In this document: positions 7,020 through 14,476 of the stretch, in pieces
Numbering within the stretch: the stretch's first letter is position 1
Layout of the letters: each line of letters opens with the position of its first letter
Assembly (NCBI RefSeq): GCF_025993685.1
Contig: NZ_DAJPEN010000001.1
Location: 2,480,001 to 2,544,000, forward strand
DNA from: Bacteroides mediterraneensis
GTDB taxonomy: Bacteria; Bacteroidota; Bacteroidia; Bacteroidales; Bacteroidaceae
DNA length: 64,000 nucleotides
Direction of reading: 5' to 3'
Position numbers and translations under genes: made by a program
Notes under the pieces: generated by a model
Told to the model about the DNA's origin: nothing
The model's database searches: none
What the model saw: the letters and a program-made list of their open reading frames with translations, nothing else

Positions 7020-9029
7020 TTATCTGCCGCTGAGGAGGTATTGCAGTTCGGGGTCGGACTGTATGCGCTGCAACTCGTCGGCGACAATCTGCCGGACCTC
7101 GGCACGGATACGGTTGTAGTTATCCTGGATCATCTCCTTCATGCGGTCGTTGCCGCCGGCATCGGTAAAGTCGGTGATGACGGGTATAGGCCGGTAAGCC
7201 TGTTCCTCACGCTTCACTTTCCCGGCATCGACCACAATCTCGCAATGGAAAATCTTCTGTTCGATACGCTCGTCGTAGTTGTCGGCGACGGCTCCCACGA
7301 ACATGCCCTGCGTGAGCGTGGAAATCTTGCTCGCCGGAATCAGGCTCTCCATCTGCGTATTGATGGAAGTGGACTTGTCCTCGCGGTTGATGGTGATGCT
7401 CTGCCGCCTCTGGAGAATCTTGCCGAAACGCTCGGAGAGGGTCTTGGCAGTCTCGCCCACGACCTGGCCGGAAAAGATGTTGCCGACGGTGTTCATGACC
7501 ACGGCGGCCTCCTTGTCGCCGTAGTCACGCTTGAGCTGGGAAAAGTCCTGAAAACCCAGCAGGGTGGAAACCTTGTTGCTTCGGGCGGTGGCAATCAGGT
7601 TGTCCAGCCCCTTGAAGTAAATCGTGGGCAGCTCGTCGATGATGATGGAGGACTTGAGCCTGCCCTTCCTGTTGACGAGCTTGACGATGCGCGAGTTGTA
7701 CAGCCCCAACGCCGCCCCGTAGATATTCTGGCGGTCGGGATTGTTGCCGACACAGAGAATCTTCGGCTCGTCGGGGTTGTTGATGTCAAGCGTGAACTCA
7801 CTGTCGGACATGACCCAGTAGAGCTGCGGGGAAATCATGCGCGAGAGCGGAATCTTCGCCGAGGCTATCTGACCGGCAAGCTGTTCCATCGCCCCGCCCT
7901 GCCAGGCGTCCATGAACGGGGAAAGGTAGTTCTCCAGTTCGGGATAGCTGGTGAGAATCGGGAACAGGTCCTCGTAACGGCGGTTGAGCAGCTCGATGGC
8001 ATGGGGAAAGGTGCAGTATTTCCCGTCCTGATAGATACGGAGGAACCATATCACGGCGGCGAACAGGATAATCGGAGACTCGACAAAGAAGTCACCCTGC
8101 TTCTGCACCCAGGTCTTGTTCAAATTGAGCATTATCGTGTAGGCACTCTCGTAAGCATCGGTGATGTCCTCCATGAAATCCGGATGGATGGGATTGCAGC
8201 GGTGCGAGCGCCGCGGGTCGTCGAAGTTGATGACGTAGAACTTCGGTCTGACCCTGTATGCGTCCATGTGGTTCAGCAGGTGGTTGTAGGCGATGGTGGA
8301 AAGGTCGCTGAACTTGAAGTCGTAGATGTACATCGCAAAGCCCTTCTCAATCTGCTGTTTGATAAAGCTGTTCACCACGGCATAGGACTTTCCGCTGCCC
8401 GGCGTACCCAGTACGATGGTGGCACGGAAGGGGTTGACCACATTGATATAGCCATTGTTCCACTTCTTCCTGTAGTAGAAACGTGTGGGCAGATTGACGG
8501 AATACCCGTTCTCCATGAGGCGGGTCTCCTGCATGAAACTCTCGTTCTCGACATTGAACACGTCTTCCATGAGGTTGGTACGCAAAAGACGGCTCATCCA
8601 TGTGCCCGCCATGAGCAGGCAGACATAGCCCGCCGCCATCGAAGCGGTGTAGAGACCCGCAACCGCCTCCACCGGAAGCGGCAGGGAGAGCACCCACCAG
8701 TTGCCGAAGAACAGCACCAGCCCCGCGGCAAGTACCGTCCAGATCCGGCGCCAGGTGATTTTCTCCTCCTTGACACCCTTCGTGCCGAGGCACGAGAGTG
8801 CGAGCAGAAGAAGGGCAAAGAGCTTCGTGTAGAGAATGTGATGGAACAGTCCGGCGGTACGGTCGAAGTTCATCAGTACCCGGTCCACAACACCTATGCC
8901 GATGCCCCACAGCCTTACGGCTTCGTAACAATACCAGTAGAGGTGGATGACCACCAGAATAATGCTTACGGCACGGAGAAAATCCATGATTTTCGCCAGT
9001 GCCCTCAAATCGTCTTCCTGTTGTGACAT
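7020..9029 (-). CDS. mobC: MobC/TraG-type conjugative coupling protein (T4CP)
   Basis: 669 aa. Hydrophobic N-terminal segments (about residues 17-150: VSIILVVIHLYWYCY, LFALLLLALSCLG, IWTVLAAGLVLFFGNWWVL, AAGYVCLLMAG) anchor it in the inner membrane. The cytosolic ATPase follows, with Walker A TIVLGTPGSGKSY near residue 210 and Walker B SSIIIDELPTIYF. LLGFQDFSQLKRDYG near residue 500 is typical of TraG/VirD4 coupling proteins. It brings the relaxase-DNA complex to the type IV secretion channel. It is the last gene of the leftward mobABC operon, 32 bp after mobB. In CTnDOT this gene is called mobC; some annotations use TraG/YWIMF-type. Confidence 0.92.
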   Translation of the reverse strand: MSQQEDDLRALAKIMDFLRAVSIILVVIHLYWYCYEAVRLWGIGIGVVDRVLMNFDRTAGLFHHILYTKLFALLLLALSCLGTKGVKEEKITWRRIWTVLAAGLVLFFGNWWVLSLPLPVEAVAGLYTASMAAGYVCLLMAGTWMSRLLRTNLMEDVFNVENESFMQETRLMENGYSVNLPTRFYYRKKWNNGYINVVNPFRATIVLGTPGSGKSYAVVNSFIKQQIEKGFAMYIYDFKFSDLSTIAYNHLLNHMDAYRVRPKFYVINFDDPRRSHRCNPIHPDFMEDITDAYESAYTIMLNLNKTWVQKQGDFFVESPIILFAAVIWFLRIYQDGKYCTFPHAIELLNRRYEDLFPILTSYPELENYLSPFMDAWQGGAMEQLAGQIASAKIPLSRMISPQLYWVMSDSEFTLDINNPDEPKILCVGNNPDRQNIYGAALGLYNSRIVKLVNRKGRLKSSIIIDELPTIYFKGLDNLIATARSNKVSTLLGFQDFSQLKRDYGDKEAAVVMNTVGNIFSGQVVGETAKTLSERFGKILQRRQSITINREDKSTSINTQMESLIPASKISTLTQGMFVGAVADNYDERIEQKIFHCEIVVDAGKVKREEQAYRPIPVITDFTDAGGNDRMKEMIQDNYNRIRAEVRQIVADELQRIQSDPELQYLLSGR

Positions 9030-9061
9030 AATCTGTTTCTGTTTTCAAGTGAATGACTGAA

Positions 9062-10333
9062 TTATAATCCCTGCCCCTTGCGACGCTTTTTCCGCCTGCG
9101 CCAGAGATCGCGCTCGAAGGCGGCTTCCTCGGCCTGTGCGCCCGAAGCGTCGCCGCCGAGCAAGCCCAAGCCGGAGGAATACCCCTCGTCGTATTCCACG
9201 GCGGGACGGGTGTCGGGCTGCTGCCCGTCCACGGCAATGGTGAACGGTATGGGCGGAGTGCCGGCATACGGCAGGGTGAAATGCTCCTGCAGGGCATTGG
9301 CGGAAAACTCCCTGCCCAAACGAGAGCCGTTGAGCACACAGCCCGTGCGGTGGTCGATGAAGGTCGCCCCGTAGATGCGCCCTTCGTCGGTATGGCGGAA
9401 CACCACGTCCACGCCCTTGTCCCGGAGAAGGGTGACGAACTCCTCGCGGCGGTATGTCCGGGCAAGCACGGCAGCGACGGTCTTGCGGGTTATCTCCGCC
9501 AGACGTTTATCCCGAATTTGTCCTTTGGAAAATTCAAACCTGCGCTGCACGGCTTCGTAGCCGACGGACTTGCCGATGCGGGAAGCCTTGAAGGGAGTGC
9601 CGGTCCTGTTGCCGGAATCGCCGGTGGCGGACGGGTTGCTGAACGATAGCGAAAAATAGACCAGCCCGTGGTACTCGCGCTCGTTCACGATGCCGTGGGC
9701 TTCCTCCACGGTGACGTTGTAGAGCGAGAGAAGGGCACGGTATTCGCCCATCGTCTGGAACCTGTAGCCTGCCATGACAGCCTTGACAACATTCGATACC
9801 TGCCGCCTGACGTCGCCCTGCGATGTGTCCACCGGGCGGAGCGGATTGTCGGTACGGTGCTGCCGGCGGTCAGCCGGGTGCAGCCCGTATTTCTTTTCCA
9901 GCTCGGAGGTGATGCGCCTGCTGCGGCGGTGGATGTAATCGCGGTTGAGCCGCCTTCCCTGCTCGTCCACATTGACGGAGACGATGTGCAGGTGGTGGCG
10001 GCTGATGTCCTCGTGCTTGAAGACAAGGTAAGGCTGGTCGCCGTAGCCCAGCCTGTCGAGATACTCGCGTGCGAGCTGTTCCAGCTCCACGTCGGTCAGG
10101 CGGTCGTCGGGGTGCGGATTGAGGGAAATATGGATGACCTTATTCCGAGTGCGCACCTGCTCCGGCATGAAGCGCATGAAGTCCTGCTCGGCACGGGCTA
10201 TGTCCACATGTCCGCTGCCGTCGTCGAAAATCCGGTTTACGGCAAGGAGCCTGCCTTCGCCTTCGTTCACCTTCTGCCCGTTGTAGGCAAGCGCACCGTA
10301 CAGTGACGTGCCTACGGTAATTTTCGCTATCAT
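9062..10333 (-). CDS. mobB: MobB relaxase
   Basis: 423 aa. Relaxase/mobilisation nuclease domain at the N-terminus: MIAKITVGTSLYGALAYNGQK, then VIHISLNPHPDD, and the metal-binding histidine motif KHEDISRHHLHIVSVN (H107, H113, H114, H116). It nicks oriT and stays attached to the transferred strand. The C-terminus is Pro/Gly- and Arg-rich, ending in a basic RRRKKRRKG tail. It overlaps mobA by 4 bp (ATGA), so mobA and mobB are coupled. The catalytic Tyr is probably among those near the N-terminus (Y12, Y17) but cannot be assigned by eye. Neighbours and orientation match CTnDOT. Confidence 0.92.
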   Translation of the reverse strand: MIAKITVGTSLYGALAYNGQKVNEGEGRLLAVNRIFDDGSGHVDIARAEQDFMRFMPEQVRTRNKVIHISLNPHPDDRLTDVELEQLAREYLDRLGYGDQPYLVFKHEDISRHHLHIVSVNVDEQGRRLNRDYIHRRSRRITSELEKKYGLHPADRRQHRTDNPLRPVDTSQGDVRRQVSNVVKAVMAGYRFQTMGEYRALLSLYNVTVEEAHGIVNEREYHGLVYFSLSFSNPSATGDSGNRTGTPFKASRIGKSVGYEAVQRRFEFSKGQIRDKRLAEITRKTVAAVLARTYRREEFVTLLRDKGVDVVFRHTDEGRIYGATFIDHRTGCVLNGSRLGREFSANALQEHFTLPYAGTPPIPFTIAVDGQQPDTRPAVEYDEGYSSGLGLLGGDASGAQAEEAAFERDLWRRRKKRRKGQGL

Positions 10334-10782
10334 GACTTTTCCTCCTTTTCCGACAGCTTCTGCCGGAACTCACGTGACAGCTCCATGACCTGCTGCGTCA
10401 GGGCGGCCAGCTCCCCGGTACACTTCTCCAGACGGTAGAGCAATGCCATCGCCTTCTTCTCCGAAAAATGACAGCGCAGCTCCCTGACCACCTGGTTGTA
10501 GTTGTTGCCTACCATGCGGTACTGCGCATGGAAAGCGGAGAGCTTCGTGCAGTAATCCAGCAGCGTCCTGTCCGTGACCACTACCCGGAAGGGCTGCCTG
10601 AAAAAGTGTGCCTTGAGAAACACCGCCCTTGCATATACGCCGGACTTCTCGTGCATGGAGAGGAACTTCAGCCATTCCTCATTGTCGAAACGCACCATCA
10701 CGCAGTGCGACTTGCGGCTTTCCTTGGGATGCCGCCCCCATTTGGAGCCTTCCGCTCCGTTTCCTTGACCATTTCTGTTCAT
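10330..10782 (-). CDS. mobA: MobA mobilisation accessory protein
   Basis: 150 aa from the ATG at 10782 (MNRNGQGNGAEGSKWGRHP). Upstream in-frame codons up to 10896 exist but read through the hairpin array and are unlikely. This start is supported by ACCACTAAATCC placed 9 nt before it, as in traI and traN. The protein resembles MobC-type plasmid mobilisation and ribbon-helix-helix auxiliary proteins: HCVMVRFDNEEWLKFLSMHEKSG, then AVFLKAHFF and YRMVGNNYNQVVRELR, which binds oriT DNA and helps the relaxase. It is the first gene of mobABC, divergent from traA across the putative oriT. Confidence 0.88.
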   Translation of the reverse strand: MNRNGQGNGAEGSKWGRHPKESRKSHCVMVRFDNEEWLKFLSMHEKSGVYARAVFLKAHFFRQPFRVVVTDRTLLDYCTKLSAFHAQYRMVGNNYNQVVRELRCHFSEKKAMALLYRLEKCTGELAALTQQVMELSREFRQKLSEKEEKS

Positions 10783-10791
10783 CTTACATAA

Positions 10792-10803
10792 GGATTTAGT
10801 GGT
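10792..10803 (-). promoter_or_regulatory. ACCACTAAATCC motif before mobA
   Basis: Minus-strand copy of a 12-base motif found four times in the element. Its 3' end is exactly 9 nt before the mobA ATG, as in traI and traN. It lies where a Shine-Dalgarno would be but bears no resemblance to one, so it may be a translation-initiation or mRNA-binding element. Confidence 0.6.
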
Positions 10804-10860
10804 TTGTATAAAAATGTGCCGGACGGCAGCATCCGCAGACACGGTGCAGCCGGGAGACAG

Positions 10861-11049
10861 GCTTCCCGACTCCGGAGAGGAAGCCCCTCCCCGCATGGGG
10901 CAAGGTCGTTTCCGGGAGTAACCGGAAACCCTTTGAGTTACTCAAAGGACACCTTGCTATTAGCGGTTGCTAATAAGAATCCGTCCGCGACGGATTGGAA
11001 AGCCAACCTGCCATCACCCACGGGACAGGGTACCGGCCAACCGGTACCC
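10861..11049. other. Candidate oriT: tandem array of perfect hairpins between mobA and traA
   Basis: Consecutive inverted repeats: GCTTCC/GGAAGC (10861-10884, enclosing palindrome CTCCGGAG), GTTTCCGG/CCGGAAAC (10908-10929), CCTTTGAGT/ACTCAAAGG (10930-10948, 1-nt loop), TATTAGC/GCTAATA (10958-10975), AATCCGTC/GACGGATT (10978-10996) and GGGTACCGG/CCGGTACCC (11028-11049). They lie in the 739-bp divergent gap between the mobilisation and transfer operons, where CTnDOT-type origins of transfer are expected. Relaxosome DNA commonly contains such repeats. The nick site cannot be named from sequence alone. Confidence 0.6.
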
Positions 11050-11160
11050 CGGAGCTGCCCAAAAGAGAAAACGGAAGCCCGGCATACACCAGAGGCGTCA
11101 GTCTGCCGTTGTGGGTGCAAAGTTAGGGTGCGGGACAGAGCCGCGGAACCGCCGGAAAAA

Positions 11161-11211
11161 GCCACAGACTTCCACACCGGCGCCAAATGCTGCCACGAAG
11201 ACCCGAAGTGA
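11161..11211. repeat. 51-bp dispersed repeat, non-coding copy
   Basis: GCCACAGACT..CCACACC..GCGCCAAATGC..GCCACG matches 13096-13146 inside traD at 43 of 51 positions, in the same orientation. It lies between the hairpin array and traA. It could mark a past duplication of tra DNA into the origin region, or a conserved protein-binding site. Confidence 0.7.
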
Positions 11212-11253
11212 TACAGATACGGGAAAATGCCCCTTCCTTTGCGGACAGGAAAA

Positions 11254-11370
11254 CCGGCACGCCCACCAGCCGGCACGCCGCATTGTCCGCCACACTGCCA
11301 GTATGCCTGCCTGCCGGCACGCAGGCATACCGGCGGGAACACGGACAGGCAGACCGAGGAACCGGCACGC
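11254..11370. repeat. CCGGCACGC repeats with perfect 10-bp inverted repeat
   Basis: CCGGCACGC occurs at 11254, 11270, 11314 and 11362. One copy sits in the loop of a perfect inverted repeat, GTATGCCTGC (11301-11310) with GCAGGCATAC (11321-11330). Region 11230-11480 is unusually GC-rich even for this element. It belongs to the putative oriT/leader of the tra operon and may bind a transfer or partition protein such as TraA. Confidence 0.65.
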
Positions 11371-11521
11371 CGGCAATGGTACACACAGGCTGACGGGCAT
11401 GGAGACAGCCCGGCGTGAGCAAGGGCCGGCATCCCTGCCGCCAAGCGGACACGCCAGTGCGGACGCAGGAACGCCTGCCGGGAAAACAAACTGAAGTATA
11501 ACGAACAAAAGACAAGGAAGC

Positions 11522-12283
11522 ATGAAGAAAGAACCCCTGTTCATCGCCTTCTCCACCCAGAAGGGAGGAGCCGGCAAAACGACACTCACCGTGCTGATGG
11601 CGAGTTACCTGTATTATGTGAAGGGATACGACGTGGCAATCGTGGACTGCGACTATCCCCAGTTCAGCCTGAAGGACATGCGCGAGCGTGACCTGAAGAG
11701 CATCGAACGCAACCCGCACCTGCGCAGGGCTGCCTACGAGCAGTTCAAACGCCTGGGCAAACGTGCGTACCCGATAGTCGGGAGCCGTCCGGACCATGCG
11801 GTGGAAGCGGCAAGGCCGTTTGTGGAATCGGAGACACCGCCCGACTTTGTATTCTTCGACCTGACGGGTACGGTAAACAACATGGGACTGATAAAGACGG
11901 TGGCGACGATGGACTACATATTCTGTCCCATAGCCGCCGACCGCTTTATCATGGAAAGCTCGCTGAAATATGCGGGCATACTGAACGACACGCTGGTGAC
12001 GACGGGAAAGTCGAACATAAAGGGCATCCGCCTGCTGTGGAACATGGTGGACCGGCGCGAGAAGACCGACCTGTACGACATCTACGAGAAGGTAATCGCC
12101 GGAATGGGGCTTGAGGTGCTGAAGACGAGCCTGCCGGACAGCAAGCGTTTTCGCAAGGAAGGTGCCGAGGAAGGCGACCGCCCGCTGTTCCGCTCGACGC
12201 TGCTGCCTCCGGACAGGACACTGGCAAAGGGCAGCGGCATAGACGCGCTGGCGGAAGAGATACTGGAAATAGTAAACCGCTGA
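11522..12283 (+). CDS. traA: TraA, ParA-family ATPase
   Basis: 253 aa. The N-terminus has the deviant Walker A of ParA/MinD proteins (FSTQKGGAGKTT, residues 10-21), then VAIVDCDYPQFS and VFFDLTGTVNNMG. ParA-like ATPases position DNA or protein complexes. In Bacteroides conjugative transposons this is the first gene of the tra operon. It begins after the repeat-rich origin region and is followed 4 bp later by traB, as in a parA-parB-like arrangement. No DNA-binding domain is fused. The GC-rich codon usage is the same as the rest of the tra operon. Confidence 0.92.
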   Translation: MKKEPLFIAFSTQKGGAGKTTLTVLMASYLYYVKGYDVAIVDCDYPQFSLKDMRERDLKSIERNPHLRRAAYEQFKRLGKRAYPIVGSRPDHAVEAARPFVESETPPDFVFFDLTGTVNNMGLIKTVATMDYIFCPIAADRFIMESSLKYAGILNDTLVTTGKSNIKGIRLLWNMVDRREKTDLYDIYEKVIAGMGLEVLKTSLPDSKRFRKEGAEEGDRPLFRSTLLPPDRTLAKGSGIDALAEEILEIVNR

Positions 12284-12287
12284 ACGG

Positions 12288-12698
12288 ATGGCAAAGAAAC
12301 TCGATGTCGATATTGATCCCGGCAAGTTTCTGGACTCGTTCCGTCCGGAGATGCCCGCGTCCGCCCCCGAGGTGGAGGACAAGGCAGAAGGAAATGCGGG
12401 CGGAAAACCCGCAGCAGAGAGGACAAAGGCTCCACAGAAGACCCCAAGGACCGGAAAGGGAAAGGAAGAGGAATATCTGGAACGCTTCCTGAACGCCCCG
12501 AAAATCCCGGTATGCTCCGGCAAGACAGCCTATATACGCAAGAGCTACCACGAGCGGATACAGCGCATCGTGCAGGTCATCGGCAAGAACGGGCTTACCC
12601 TGTCGGTCTATGTGGACCGCGTACTGGAAGAGCACTTCCGCGAGTATGAGGAAGTGATACGCAAACTCTACAAAAAGAGCTATGAGGACATTTACTGA
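12288..12698 (+). CDS. traB: TraB, DUF3408-type protein
   Basis: 136 aa. A charged, low-complexity N-terminal half (KAEGNAGGKPAAERTKAP) leads to a compact C-terminal domain (YIRKSYHERIQRIVQVIGKN, LTLSVYVDRVLEEHFREYEE). This matches the DUF3408 pattern of Bacteroides conjugative elements, which resembles a ribbon-helix-helix-like partner. Located 4 bp after the ParA-like traA, it may be the DNA-binding half of a partition-type pair; that role is inference. Family number from memory. Confidence 0.85.
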   Translation: MAKKLDVDIDPGKFLDSFRPEMPASAPEVEDKAEGNAGGKPAAERTKAPQKTPRTGKGKEEEYLERFLNAPKIPVCSGKTAYIRKSYHERIQRIVQVIGKNGLTLSVYVDRVLEEHFREYEEVIRKLYKKSYEDIY

Positions 12699-12727
12699 TT
12701 ATTCATCCAAAAAGAAAGGAAAAGACA

Positions 12728-12916
12728 ATGGGAAGATTTTTCAAGACAGACAGGAAAAAGGAGACACACGGCAGGTTCACGCTCCCCGTGCGTGCCCTGG
12801 CCGGTGACGGCAGCACCACAGGCGGACAGAGAGGGAACATACCGGAAGAACACCCGCAGACATCCGGGGACGGGACCGCCTCCCTGATGTGCCGGGAAAA
12901 ACTGCAACCGCTTTAG
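12728..12916 (+). CDS. Small tra-operon protein, possible TraC (62 aa)
   Basis: Starts MGRFFKTDRKKETHGRFTLP and ends 3 bp before the traD ATG. The first half is basic; no membrane segment. Position between traB and traD equals that of traC in CTnDOT, but I do not recognise the sequence. The second half looks low-complexity, so it may be truncated or a chance frame. The tight spacing to traD is the main support. Confidence 0.5.
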   Translation: MGRFFKTDRKKETHGRFTLPVRALAGDGSTTGGQRGNIPEEHPQTSGDGTASLMCREKLQPL

Positions 12917-12919
12917 CCT

Positions 12920-13618
12920 ATGGCGACGCTGCTGATAGTGCTGCTGATGGCCTTCAACATGTGGATGGTCATCTACCTGACCTGGGAACGCAGGACGGGA
13001 GACGCAACCCGAGAGAAGAACGGAAAGGACGGCGGGAACAGGACGGCGGCTTCCGAGATCGTGGGCAGAAGCCGCTTCAGGATGCCGGAAACGAAGCCAC
13101 AGACTGCCACACCTGCGCCAAATGCCGCCACGGAAATACGAAGCGAAGAGGTGGACGAGAAGGACGTTACCTTTGCCGACGAAGCACAGGAGGACGGCAC
13201 GGACGCACACCGCCGCCGGATACCGGACGAGGAGCTGGACGAGGTGTTTACGGACAGACGGGTGTCGGACATAGCCGGATATGACGGGGACGAAGAGCCG
13301 GATGCGGAACCGGATACTGCCGAAGGGTTCACGTTTGAGGACATCGACCTCGCCGTACGCACGGCGAAGAAAGCGGACGCCACGGGAGATGAACGGCGCC
13401 ATGCAGGAATGGTATTCTGCGAGATGAAGGGCAACGAGCTGTTTGCCCTGATAGAACGCAGCTCAGAGGCGACACGCAGGAGACTGGACGAACTGATGGA
13501 CTACTATCTGGACTCGATACCTGCCCCACCTGCCGCATCAACGGCAAGTGCCGCACTGAGAAGGCCGCCTGCCATGCCGGAGAGATTCGAGGATTTCAAC
13601 ATCCGCGACTATGTATAA
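12920..13618 (+). CDS. traD: TraD conjugal transfer protein
   Basis: 232 aa. One N-terminal membrane segment (ATLLIVLLMAFNMWMVIYLTW), then a long acidic, Pro/Ala-rich linker (EVDEKDVTFADEAQED, YDGDEEPDAEPDTAEG). A helical C-terminal part (MVFCEMKGNELFALIERSSE, RRRLDELMDYYLDS) follows. Size, membrane anchor and position between traB/C and traE fit TraD of Bacteroides conjugative transposons; biochemical role unknown. The linker region (13096-13146) carries the 51-bp repeat also found near the putative oriT. Confidence 0.8.
   Translation: MATLLIVLLMAFNMWMVIYLTWERRTGDATREKNGKDGGNRTAASEIVGRSRFRMPETKPQTATPAPNAATEIRSEEVDEKDVTFADEAQEDGTDAHRRRIPDEELDEVFTDRRVSDIAGYDGDEEPDAEPDTAEGFTFEDIDLAVRTAKKADATGDERRHAGMVFCEMKGNELFALIERSSEATRRRLDELMDYYLDSIPAPPAASTASAALRRPPAMPERFEDFNIRDYV
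13096..13146. repeat. 51-bp dispersed repeat, copy inside traD
   Basis: Partner of 11161-11211 (43 of 51 bases identical). Here it encodes part of the TraD linker; the non-coding copy does not keep a long equivalent frame, so similarity may be at DNA level. Confidence 0.7.
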
Positions 13619-13688
13619 CGAATAAAAGATACAACGAAGATGCGAAAAAAGAAAATTGACTACGGCTGAAATCCCGGCCAGCCACCGG

Positions 13689-13700
13689 ACCACTAAATCC
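13689..13700 (+). promoter_or_regulatory. ACCACTAAATCC motif upstream of traE, no start codon at +9
   Basis: Fourth copy of the motif, between traD and traE. Unlike the other three, the bases 9 nt downstream are not ATG; the traE ATG is 95 nt away at 13796. The 177-bp gap may carry the remains of a small deleted gene whose start it once marked, or show the motif has another role. Confidence 0.5.
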
Positions 13701-13795
13701 AGAAGCCGGCTTTATCCGAAGCCGCAAAAATTAAAGAAAAGTATCAACCGCCGAAGGGAATATCCCGCCCCAAGGCATAAAAACAAGAAAAGATT

Positions 13796-14107
13796 ATGAC
13801 AGAAACATCGAAGAAAAAACAAATCATTCTGGCAGTCCTTCTGACGGCTGCCAGCATTTCCGCCTTTGCACAGGGCAACGGCATGGCGGGCATCACGGAG
13901 GCAACCAATCTTGTGACCTCGTATTTCGACCCGGCGACAAAGCTCATCTATGCCATCGGTGCGGTGGTGGGACTCATAGGAGGCATCAAGGTCTATGGCA
14001 AGTTCTCGTCCGGTGATCCGGACACGAGCAAGACCGCCGCAAGCTGGTTCGGAGCCTGTATCTTCCTGATTGTAAGCGCAACCATCCTGCGCTCGTTCTT
14101 CCTGTAA
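13796..14107 (+). CDS. traE: TraE (DUF4134) membrane protein
   Basis: 103 aa. N-terminal signal/hydrophobic segment (KQIILAVLLTAASISAFAQG) followed by a soluble linker. Two membrane helices (LIYAIGAVVGLIGGIKVYGKF and GACIFLIVSATILRSFF) complete it. This is the DUF4134 pattern of Bacteroidetes TraE, with a topology like VirB2 pilins: cleavable signal then two helices. Probable pilus or inner-membrane subunit of the mating apparatus. It is followed 36 bp later by traF, as is standard. Confidence 0.9.
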   Translation: MTETSKKKQIILAVLLTAASISAFAQGNGMAGITEATNLVTSYFDPATKLIYAIGAVVGLIGGIKVYGKFSSGDPDTSKTAASWFGACIFLIVSATILRSFFL

Positions 14108-14143
14108 ACAGGCGTTTCCCATATATAATAAGATAAAAGGACA

Positions 14144-14476
14144 ATGGCTGAATACCCGGTAAACAAGGGCATCGGTCGTCCGGTGGAGTTCAAGGGGTTG
14201 AAGGCGCAGTACCTGTTCGTGTTTGCGGGCGGGCTGCTTGCCGCCTTCCTCCTGTTTGTCATCCTGTACATGGCGGGCGTGAACCAGTGGGTCTGCATCG
14301 GCCTGGGAGTCACGGCGGCTTCCGCCGTGGTGTGGCTCACGTTCCGGCTGAACGCGAAGTACGGCCAGCACGGACTGATGAAGCTGGGCGCTGCACGGAT
14401 GCGCCCGCGCTACCTGCTCCACCGCAGACGGGTGTCCCATCTGTTAAGACGAAAAAGGAAAGGAAGGAAAGAATGA
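14144..14476 (+). CDS. traF: TraF (DUF4133), VirB3-like membrane protein
   Basis: 110 aa. NKGIGRPVEFKGLKAQYLF, then two membrane helices (VFAGGLLAAFLLFVILYMAG and WVCIGLGVTAASAVVWLTF), and a basic tail (RRRVSHLLRRKRKGRKE). Same size and two-helix topology as VirB3, and placed directly before the VirB4-like TraG, as VirB3 is in type IV secretion operons. Its stop overlaps the traG start (ATGA at 14473). Confidence 0.9.
   Translation: MAEYPVNKGIGRPVEFKGLKAQYLFVFAGGLLAAFLLFVILYMAGVNQWVCIGLGVTAASAVVWLTFRLNAKYGQHGLMKLGAARMRPRYLLHRRRVSHLLRRKRKGRKE

Noticed and set aside
7041..9026. 661-codon open frame on the plus strand opposite mobC
   Set aside because: Antisense shadow of a GC-rich gene; no family features, while the minus strand encodes a complete coupling protein.
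11123..12523. 466-codon minus-strand frame over traA and the leader
   Set aside because: Translation is repetitive Cys/Arg/Pro-rich from GC-rich repeats and antisense to traA.
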